Below, piece after piece: positions 50,887 through 61,953 of a stretch of 64,000 nt of DNA. Origin of the DNA: Osmia lignaria lignaria (Eukaryota; Arthropoda; Insecta; Hymenoptera; Megachilidae); NCBI RefSeq assembly GCF_051020975.1, contig NW_027478165.1, positions 5,052,001-5,116,000 of the forward strand, in the 5' to 3' direction. A program made the translations under genes and the position numbers. Position 1 is the stretch's first letter, and every line of letters begins with the position of its first letter. The notes under the pieces were generated by a model. The model worked only from the letters and a program-made list of their open reading frames with translations, made no database searches and had not been told where the DNA came from.

Positions 50887-53800
50887 CCTTCCCTTGAGAT
50901 AAATCTGCAAATATCTCGGAAACGAAGCGAGCTATGGCAAAATGTTAAGAGACCTTTTTTGTAGAGAATTAAGTTTCCTACTTTTTATGTTCTATGATAT
51001 TTTTTGATCAGATGCGTAGTTCTCGAGATATATCAAGATATTTAAAAGTTCCGAAGCCGCACCAACATAATAGAGATACAGGAACACCGTGGCCCCTTTC
51101 TTTGAGATAACTCTGCACTAGTGCGAGCCGCAAATGCCACTTCCAGCTTAGCTGTGCAGAAGAAGAACAACAAGAAGCAGAAATATCTCGAAATATGTCC
51201 GTCAGGCCCCTTCCCTTGAGATAAATCTGCAAATATCTCGGAAACGAAGCGAGCTATGGCAAAATGTTAAGAGACCTTTTTTGTAGAGAATTAAGTTTCC
51301 TACTTTTTATGTTCTATGATATTTTTTGATCAGATGCGTAGTTCTCGAGATATATCAAGATATTTAAAAGTTCCGAAGCCGCACCAACATAATAGAGATA
51401 CAGAAACACCGTGGCTCCTTTCTTTGAGATAACTCTGCACTATTGCGAGCTGGAAATGCCACTTCCAGTTTAGCTGTGCAGAAGAAGAACAACAAGAAGA
51501 AGAAATATCTCGAAATATGTCCGTTAGGCCCCTTCCCTTGAGATAAATCTGCAAATATCTCGGAAACGAAGCGAGCTATGGCAAAATGTTACGAGACCTT
51601 TTTTGTAGAGAATTAAGTTTCCTACTTTTTATGTTCTATGATATTTTTTGATCAGATGCGTAGTTCTCGAGATATATCGAGATATTTAAAAGTTCCGAAG
51701 CCGCACCAACATAATAGAGATACAGAAACACCGTGGCCCCTTTCTTTGAGATAACTCTGCACTAGTGCGAGCCGCAAATGCCACTTCCAGCTTAGCTGTG
51801 CAGAAGAAGAACAACAGGAAGAAGAAATATCTCGAAATATGTCCGTCAGGCCCCTTCCCTTGAGATAAATCTGCAAATATCTCGGAAACGAAGCGAGCTA
51901 TGGCAAAATGTTAAGACACCTTTTTTGTAGAGAATTAAGTTTCCTACTTTTTATGTTCTATGATATTTTTTGATCAGATGCGTAGTTCTCGAGATATATC
52001 AAGATATTTAAAAGTTCCGAAGCCGCACCAACATAATCCAGATACAGAAACACCGTGGCCCCTTTCTTTGAGATAACTCTGCATTAGTGCGAGCCGCAAA
52101 TGCCACTTCCAGCTTAGCTGTGCAGAAGAAGAACAACAAGAAGAAGAAATATCTCGAAATATGTCCGTCAGGCCCCTTCCCTTGAGGTAAATCTGCAAAT
52201 ATCTCGGAAACGAAGCGAGCTATGGCAAAATGTTAAGAGACCTTTTTTGTAGAGAATTAAGTTTCCTACTTTTTATCTTCTATGATATTTTTTGATCAGA
52301 AGCGTAGTTTTCGAGATATATCGAGATATTTAAAAGTTCCGAAGCCGCACCAACATAATAGAGATACAGAAACACCGTGGCCCCTTTCTTTGAGATAACT
52401 CTGCACTATTGCGAGCTGCAAATGCCACTTCCAGCTTAGCTGTGCAGAGGAAGAACAACAAGAAAAAGAAGTATCTCGAAATATGTCCGTCAGGCCCGTT
52501 CCTTTGAGCTGAATCTGCAAATATCTCGGAAACGAAGCGAGCTATGGCAAAATGTTAAGAGACGTTTTTTGTAGAGAATTATGTTTCCTACAATTTATGT
52601 TCTATGATATTTTTTGATCAGAAGCGTAGTTTTCGAGATATATCGAGATATTTAAAAGTTCCGAAGCCGCACCAACATAATAGAGATACAGAAACACCGT
52701 GGCCCCTTTCTTTGAGATAACTCTGCACTATTGCGAGCTGCAAATGCCGCTTCGAGCTTAGCTGTGCAGAAGAAGAACAACAAGAAGAAGAAACTTCTCG
52801 AAATATGTCCGTTAGGCCCCTTCCCTTGAGATAAATCTGCAAATATCTCGGAAACGAAGCGAGCTATGGCAAAATGTTAAGAGACCTTTTTTGTAGAGAA
52901 TTAAGTTTCCTACTTTTTATGTTCTATGATATTTTTTGATCAGATGCGTAGTTCTCGAGATATATCAAGATATTTAAAAGTTCCGAAGCCGCACCAACAT
53001 AATAGAGATACAGAAACACCGTGGCCCCTTTCTTTGAGATAACTCTGCACTATTGCGAGCTGTAAATGCCACTTCCAGCTTAGCTGTGCAGAAGAAGAAC
53101 AACAAGAAGAAGAAATATCTCGAAATATGTCCGTCAGGCCCCTGCCCTTGAGATATATCTGCAAATATCTCGGAAACGAAGCGAGCTATGGCAAAATGTT
53201 GAGAGACCTTTTTTGTAGAGAATTATGTTTCCTACAATTTATGTTCTATGATATTTTTTGATCAGAAGCGTAGTTTTCGAGATATATCGAGATATTTAAA
53301 AGTTCCGAAGCCGCACCAACATAATAGAGATACAGAAACACCGTGGCCCCTTTCTTTGAGATAACTCTGCAATAGTGCGAGCCGCAAATGCCACTTCCAG
53401 CTTAGCTGTGCAGAAGAAGAACAACAAGAAGAAGAAATATCTCGAAATATGTCCGTCAGGCCCCTTCCCTTGAGATAAATCTGCAAATATCTCGGAAACG
53501 AAGCGAGCTATGGCAAAATGTTAAGAGACCTTTTTTGTAGAGCATTAAGTTTCCTACTTTTTATGTTCTATGATATTTTTTGATCAGATGCGTAGTTCTC
53601 GAGATATATCAAGATATTTAAAAGTTCCGAAGCCGCACCAACATAATAGAGATACAGAAACACCGTGGCCCCTTTCTTTGAGATAACTCTGCAATAGTGC
53701 GAGCCGCAAATGCCACTTCCAGCTTACCTGTGCAGAAGAAGAACAACAAGAAGAAGAAATATCTCGAAATATGTCCGTCAGGCCCCTTCCCTTGAGATAA

Positions 53801-53905
53801 ATCTGCAAATATCTCGGAAACGAAGCGAGCTATGGCAAAATGTTAAGAGACCTTTTTTGTAGAGAATTAAGTTTCCTACTTTTTATGTTCTATGATATTT
53901 TTTGA

Positions 53906-54548
53906 TCAGATGCGTAGTTCTCGAGATATATCAAGATATTTAAAAGTTCCGAAGCCGCACCAACATAATAGAGATACAGAAACACCGTGGCCCCTTTCTT
54001 TGAGATAACTCTGCACTAGTGCGAGCCGCAAATGCCACTTCCAGCTTAGCTGTGCAGAAGAAGAACAACAAGAAGAAGAAATATCTCGAAATATGTCCGA
54101 CAGGCCCCTTCCCTTGAGATAAATCTGCAAATATCTCGGAAACGAAGCGAGCTATGGCGAAATGTTAAGAGACCTTTTTTGTAGAGAATTAAGTTTCCTA
54201 CTTTTTATCTTCTATGATATTTTTTGATCAGATGCGTAGTTCTCGAGATATATCAAGATATTCAAAGTGCCGAAGCCGCACCAACATAATGCAGATACAG
54301 AAACACTGTGGCCCCTTTCTTTGAGATAACTCTGCACTAGTGCGAGCCGCAAATGCCACTTTCAGCTTAGCTGTGCAGAAGAAGAACAACAGGAAGAAGA
54401 AATATCTCGAAATATGTCCGTCAGGCCCCTTCCCTTGAGATAAATCTGCAAATATCTCGGAAACGAAGCGAGCTATGGCAAAATGTTAAGAGACCTTTTT
54501 TGTAGAGAATTAAGTTTCCTACTTTTTATGTTCTATGATATTTTTTGA
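53906..54548. repeat. Two-monomer block with 1-bp deletion, copy 3 of 3
   Basis: It shares the same deletion and flanking variants with the copies at 42316 and 46823. It also has its own changes: AACACTGTGG and CCACTTTCAGC around 54304 and 54361, the second of which breaks the minus-strand frame, showing later independent drift. Confidence 0.85.
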
Positions 54549-57500
54549 TCAGATGCGTAGTTCTCGAGATATATCAAGATATTTAAAAGTTCCGAAGCCG
54601 CACCAACATAATACAGATACAGAAACACCGTGGCCCCTTTCTTTGAGATAACTCTGCACTAGTGCGAGCCGCAAATGCCACTTCCAGCTTAGCTGTGCAG
54701 AAGAAGAACAACAAGAAGAAGAAATATCTCGAAATATGTCCGTCAGGCCCCTTCCCTTGAGATAAATCTGCAAATATCTCGGAAACGAAGCGAGGTATGG
54801 CAAAATGTTAAGCGACCTTTTTTGTAGAGAATTAAGTTTCCTACTGTTTATGTTCTATGATATTTTTTGATCAGATGCGTAGTTCTCGAGATATATCAAG
54901 ATATTTAAAAGTTCCGAAGCCGCACCAACATAATAGAGATACAGAAACACCGTGGCCCCTTTCTTTGAGATAACTCTGCACTATTGCGAGCTGTAAATGC
55001 CACTTCCAGCTTAGCTGTGCAGAAGAAGAACAACAAGAAGAAGAAATATCTCGAAATATGTCCGTCAGGCCCCTGCCCTTGAGATATATCTGCAAATATC
55101 TCGGAAACGAAGCGAGCTATGGCAAAATGTTGAGAGACCTTTTTTGTAGAGAATTATGTTTCCTACAATTTATGTTCTATGATATTTTTTGATCAGAAGC
55201 GTAGTTTTCGAGATATATCGAGATATTTAAAAGTTCCGAAGCCGCACCAACATAATAGAGATACAGAAACACCGTGGCCCCTTTCTTTGAGATAACTCTG
55301 CATTAGTGCGAGCCGCAAATGCCACTTCCAGCTTAGCTATGCAGAAGAAGAACAACAAGAAGAAGAAATATCTCGAAATATGTCCGTCAGGCCCCTTCCC
55401 TTGAGATAAATCTGCAAATATCTCGGAAACGAAGCGAGCTATGGCAAAATGTTAAGAGACCTTTTTTGTAGAGAATTAAGTTTCCTACTTTTTATGTTCT
55501 ATGATATTTTTTGATCAGATGCGTAGTTCTCGAGATATATCAAGATATTTAAAAGTTCCGAAGCCGCACCAACATAATAGAGATACAGAAACACCGTGGC
55601 CCCTTTCTTTGAGATAACTCTGCACTAGTGCGAGCCGCAAATGCCACTTCCAGCTTAGCTGTGCAGAAGAAGAACAACAAGAAGAAGAAATATCTCGAAA
55701 TATGTCCGTCAGGCCCCTTCCCTTGAGATAAATCTGCAAATATCTCGGAAACAAAGCGAGCTATGGCAAAATGTTAAGAGACCTTTTTTGTAGAGAATTA
55801 AGTTTCCTACTTTTTATGTTCTATGATATTTTTTGATCAGATGCGCAGTTCTCGAGATATATCAAGATATTTAAAAGTTCCGAAGCCGCACCAACATAAT
55901 AGAGATACAGAAACACCGTGGCCCCTTTCTTTGTGATAACTCTGCAATAGTGCGAGCCGCAAATGCCACTTCCAGCTTAGCTGTGCAGAAGAAGAACAAC
56001 AAGAAGAAGAAATATCTCGAAATATGTCCGTTAGGCCCCTTCCCTTGAGATAAATCTCCAAATATCTCGGAAACGAAGCGAGTTATGGCAAAATGTTAAG
56101 AGACCTTTTTTGTAGAGAATTAAGTTTCCTACTTTTTATGTTCTATGATATTTTTTGATCAGATGCGTAGTTCTCGAGATATATCAAGATATTTAAAAGT
56201 TCCGAAGCCGCACCAACATAATAGAGATACAGAAACACCGTGGCCCCTTTCTTTGCGATAACTCTCCACTATTGCGAGCTGGAAATGCCACTTCCAGTTT
56301 AGCTGTGCAGAAGAAGAACAACAAGAAGAAGAAATATCTCGAAATATGTCCGTTAGGCCCCTTCCCTTGAGATAAATCTGCAAATATCTCGGAAACGACG
56401 CGAGCTATGGCAAAATGTTAAGAGACCTTTTTTGTAGAGAATTAAGTTTCCTACTTTTTATGTTCTATGATATTTTTTGATCAGATGCGTAGTTCTCGAG
56501 ATATATCAAGATATTTAAAAGTTCCGAAGCCGCACCAACATAATAGAGATACAGAAACACCGTGGCCCCTTTCTTTGAGATAACTCTGCACTATTGCGAG
56601 CTGGAAATGCCGCTTCCAGTTTAGCTGTGCAGAAGAAGAACAACAAGAAGAAGAAATATCTCGAAATATGTCCGTTAGGCCCCTTCCCTTGAGATAAATC
56701 TGCAAATATCTCGGAAACGAAGCGAGCTATGGCAAAATGTTGAGAGACCTTTTTTGTACAGAATTAAGTTTCCTACTTTTTATGTTCTATGATATTTTTT
56801 GATCAGATGCGTAGTTCTCGAGATATATCAAGATATTTAAAAGTTCCGAAGCCGCACCAACATAATAGAGATACAGAAAAACCGTGGCCCCTCTCTTTGA
56901 GATAACTGTGCACTATTGCGAGCTGCAAATGCCACTTCCAGCTTAGCTGTGCAGAAGAAGAACAACAAGAAGAAGAAATATCTCGAAATATGTCCGTCAG
57001 GCCCCTTCCCTTGAGATAAATCTGCAAATATCTCGGAAACGAAGCGAGCTATGGCAAAATGTTAAGAGACCTTTTTTGTAGAGAATTAAGTTTCCTACTT
57101 TTTATGTTCTATGATATTTTTTGATCAGATGCGCAGTTCTCGAGATATATCAAGATATTTAAAAGTTCCGAAGCCGCACCAACATAATAGAGATACAGAA
57201 ACACCGTGGCCCCTTTCTTTGTGATAACTCTGCAATAGTGCGAGCCGCAAATGCCACTTCCAGCTTAGCTGTGCAGAAGAAGAACAACAAGAAGAAGAAA
57301 TATCTCGAAATATGTCCGTTAGGCCCCTTCCCTTGAGATAAATCTGCAAATATCTCGGAAACGAAGCGAGCTATGGCAAAATGTTAAGAGACCTTTTTTG
57401 TAGAGAATTAAGTTTCCTACTTTTTATGTTCTATGATATTTTTTGATCAGATGCGTAGTTCTCGAGATATATCAAGATATTTAAAAGTTCCGAAGCCGCA

Positions 57501-57768
57501 CCAACATAATAGAGATACAGAAACACCGTGGCCCCTTTCTTTGAGATAACTCTGCACTATTGCGAGCTGTAAATGCCACTTCCAGCTTAGCTGTGCAGAA
57601 GAAGAACAACAAGAAGAAGAAATATCTCGAAATATGTCCGTCAGGCCCCTGCCCTTGAGATATATCTGCAAATATCTCGGAAACGAAGCGAGCTATGGCA
57701 AAATGTTGAGAGACCTTTTTTGTAGCGAATTATGTTTCCTACAATTTATGTTCTATGATATTTTTTGA

Positions 57769-59815
57769 TCAGAAGCGTAGTTTTCGAGATATATCGAGAT
57801 ATTTAAAAGTTCCGAAGCCGCACCAACATAATAGAGATACAGAAACACCGTGGCCCCTTTCTTTGAGATAACTCTGCACTATTGCGAGCTGCAAATGCCA
57901 CTTCCAGCTTAGCTGTGCAGAGGAAGAACAAGAAGAAGAAGAAGTATCTCGAAATATGTCCGTCAGGCCCGTTCCTTTGAGCTGAATCTGCAAATATCTC
58001 GGAAACGAAGCGAGCTATGGCAAAATGTTAAGAGACGTTTTTTGTAGAGAATTATGTTTCCTACAATTTATGTTCAATGATATTTTTTGATCAAAAGCGT
58101 AGTTTTCGAGATATATCGAGATATTTAAAAGTTCCGAAGCCGCACCAACATAATAGAGATACAGAAACACCGTGGCCCCTTTCTTTGAGATAACTCTGCA
58201 CTAGTGCGAGCCGCAAATGCCACTTCCAGCTTAGCTGTGCAGAAGAAGAACAACAAGAAGAAGAAATATCTCGAAATATGTCCGTCAGGCCCCTTCCCTT
58301 GAGATAAATCTGCAAATATCTCGGAAACGAAGCGAGCTATGGCAAAATGTTAAGAGACCTTTTTTGTAGGGAATTAAGTTTCCTACTTTTTATGTTCTAT
58401 GATATTTTTTGATCAGATGCGTAGTTCTCGAGATATATCAAGATATTTAAAAGTTCCGAAGCCGCACCAACATAATAGAGATACAGAAACACCGTGGCCC
58501 CTTTCTTTGAGATAACTCTGCACTATTGCGAGCTGCAAATGCCACTTCCAGCTTAGCTGTGCAGAGGAAGAACAACAAGAAAAAGAAGTATCTCGAAATA
58601 TGTCCGTCAGGCCCGTTCCTTTGAGCTGAATCTGCAAATATCTCGGAAACGAAGCGAGCTATGGCAAAATGTTAAGAGACGTTTTTTGTAGAGAATTATG
58701 TTTCCTACAATTTATGTTCTATGATATTTTTCGATCAGAAGCGTAGTTTTCGAGATATATCGAGATATTTAAAAGTTCCGAAGCCGCACCAACATAATAG
58801 AGATACAGAAACACCGTGGCCCCTTTCTTTGAGATAACTCTGCACTAGTGCGAGCCGCAAATGCCACTTCCAGCTTAGCTGTGCAGAAGAAGAACAACAA
58901 GAAGAAGAAATATCTTAAAATATGTCCGACAGGCCCCTTCCCTTGAGATAAATCTGCAAATATCTCGGAAACGAAGCGAGCTATGGCGAAATGTTAAGAG
59001 ACCTTTTTTGTAGAGAATTAAGTTTCCTACTTTTTATCTTCTATGATATTTTTTGATCAGATGCGTAGTTCTCGAGATATATCAAGATATTTAAAAGTGC
59101 CGAAGCCGCACCAACATAATACACATACAGAAACACCGTGGCCCCTTTCTTTGAGATAACTCTGCACTAGTGCGAGCCGCAAATGCCACTTCCAGCTTAG
59201 CTGTGCAGAAGAAGAACAACAAGAAGAAGAAATATCTCGAAATATGTCCGTCAGGCCCCTTCCCTTGAGATAAATCTGCAAATATCTCGGAAACGAAGCG
59301 AGCTATGGCAAAATGTTAAGAGACCTTTTTTGTAGAGAATTAAGTTTCCTACTTTTTATGTTCTATGATATTTTTTGATCAGATGCGTAGTTCTCGAGAT
59401 ATATCAAGATATTTAAAAGTTCCGAAGCCGCACCAACATAATAGGGATACAGAAACACCGTGGCCCCTTTCTTTGAGATAACTCTGCTCTAGTGCGAGCC
59501 GCAAATGCCACTTCCAGCTTAGCTGTGCAGAAGAAGAACAACAAGAAGAAGAAATATCTCGAAATATGTCCGTCAGGCCCCTTCCCTTGAGATACATCTG
59601 CAAATATCTCGGAAACGAAGCGAGCTATGGCAAAATGTTGAGAGACCTTTTTTGTAGAGAATTAAGTTTTCTACAATTTATGTTCTATGATATTTTTTGA
59701 TCAGAAGCGTAGTTTTCGAGATATATCGAGATATTTAAAAGTTCCGAAGCCGCACCAACATAATAGAGATACAGAAACACCGTGGCCCCTTTCTTTGAGA
59801 TAACTCTGCACTAGT
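57769..59815. repeat. Right-hand segmental duplication, copy 1
   Basis: This stretch matches 61954-64000 at an offset of 4,185 bp (13 monomers less one base). Shared private changes include GAACAAGAAG, GTTCAATGATA, GATCAAAAGCG, TGTAGGGAATT, TATCTTAAAATATG, ATACACATACAG, CTGCTCTAGTG and AAGTTTTCTAC. A difference is TTTTCG near 58106 against TTCTCG near 62290. Confidence 0.88.
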
Positions 59816-61953
59816 GCGAGCGGCAAATGCCACTTCCAGCTTAGCTGTGCAGAAGAAGAACAACAAGAAGAAGAAATATCTCGAAATATGTCCGTCAGGC
59901 CCCTTCCCTTGAGATAAATCTGCAAATATCTCGGAAACGAAGCGAGCTATGGCAAAATGTTAAGAGACCTTTTTTGTAGAGAATTAAGTTTCCTACTTTT
60001 TATCTTCTATGATATTTTTTGATCACAAGCGTAGTTTTCGAGATATATCGAGATATTTAAAAGTTCCGAAGCCGCACCAACATAATAGGGATACAGAAAC
60101 ACCGTGGCCCCTTTCTTTGAGATAACTCTGCACTAGTGCGAGCCGCAAATGCCACTTCCAGCTTAGCTGTGCAGAAGAAGAACAACAAGAAGAAGAAATA
60201 TCTCGAAATATGTCCGTCAGGCCCCTTCCCTTGAGATAAATCTGCAAATATCTCGGAAACGAAGCGAGCTATGGCAAAATATTAAGAGACCTTTTTTGTA
60301 GAGAATTAAGTTTCCTACTTTTTATGTTCTATGATATTTTTTGATCAGATGCGTAGTTCTCGAGATATATCAAGATATTTAAAAGTTCCGAAGCCGCACC
60401 AACATAATAGAGATACAGAAACACCGTGGCCCCTCTCTTTGAGATAACTCTGCACTATTGCGAGTTGGAAATGCCACTTCCAGTTTAGCTGTGCAGAAGA
60501 AGAACAACAAGAAGAAGAAATATCTCGAAATATGTCCGTTAGGCCCCTGCCCTTGAGATATATCTGCAAATATCTCGGAAACGAAGCGAGCTATGGCAAA
60601 ATGTTGAGAGACCTTTTTTGTAGCGAATTATGTTTCCTACAATTTATGTTCTATGATATTTTTTGATCAGAAGCGTAGTTCTCGAGATATATCAAGATAT
60701 TTAAAAGTTCCGAAGCCGCACCAACATAATAGAGATACAGAAACACCGTGGCCCCTCTCTTTGAGATAACTCTGCACTATTGCGAGCTGGAAATGCCACT
60801 TCCAGTTTAGCTGTGCAGAAGAAGAACAACAAGAAGAAGAAATATCTCGAAATATGTCCGTCAGGCCAGTTCCTTTGAGCTGAATCTGCAAATATCTCGG
60901 AAACGAAGCGAGCTATGGCAAAATGTTAAGAGACGTTTTTTGTAGAGAATTATGTTTCCTACAATTTATGTTCTATGATATTTTTTGATCAGAAGCGTAG
61001 TTTTCGAGATATATCGAGATATTTAAAAGTTCCGAAGCCGCACCAACATAATAGGGATACAGAAACACCGTGGCCCCTTTCTTTGAGATAACTCTGCTCT
61101 AGTGCGAGCCGCAATGCCACTTCCAGCTTAGCTGTGCAGAAGAAGAACAACAAGAAGAAGAAATATCTCGAAATATGTCCGTCAGGCCCCTTCCCTTGAG
61201 ATAAATCTGCAAATATCTCGGAAACGAAGCGAGCTATGGCAAAATGTTGAGAGACCTTTTTTGTAGAGAATTAAGTTTCCTACTTTTTATGTTCTATGAT
61301 ATTTTTTGATCAGATGCGTAGTTCTCGAGATATATCAAGATATTTCAAAGTTCCGAAGCCGCACCAACATAATAGAGATACAGAAACACCGTGGCCCCTT
61401 TCTTTGAGATAACTCTGCACTATTGCGAGCTGCAAATGCCACTTCCAGCTTAGCTGTGCAGAAGAAGAACATCAAGAAGATGAAATATCTCGAAATATGT
61501 CCGTCAGGCCAGTTCCTTTGAGCTGAATCGGCAAATATCTCGGAAACGAAGCGAGCTATGGCAAAATGTTAAGAGACGTTTTTTGTAGAGAATTAGGTTT
61601 CCTACAATTTATGTTCTATGATATTTTTTGATCAGAAGCGTAGTTTTCGAGATATATCGAGATATTTAAAAGTTCCGAAGCCGCACCAACATAATAGGGA
61701 TACAGAAACACCGTGGCCCCTTTCTTTGAGATAACTCTGCACTATTGCGAGCTGTAAATGCCACTTCCAGCTTAGCTGTGCAGAAGAAGAACAACAAGAA
61801 GAAGAAATATCTCGAAATATGTCCGTCAGGCCCCTTCCCTTGAGATATATCTGCAAATATCTCGGAAACGAAGCGAGCTATGACAAAATGTTAAGAGACC
61901 TTTTTTGTAGAGAATTATGTTTCCTACAATTTATGTTCTATGATATTTTTTGA

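Larger units (their letters stand above)
47803..54548. repeat. Array region E: five-monomer duplication and its older third copy
   Basis: About 21 monomers. A five-monomer series at 47803-49276 is repeated at 49413-50886. A related series at 52296-53905 lacks the private changes of the first two (CCCTTTTCTTTG, AATAACTCGAAATATGTCCATC, AATAGTCCGAG), so it branched off earlier. Between them lie two monomers matching 41350-41993 (CAGGAACACC and GTGGCTCC types) and an AATCCAGATAC monomer at 51974 shared with 47466. Confidence 0.85.
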
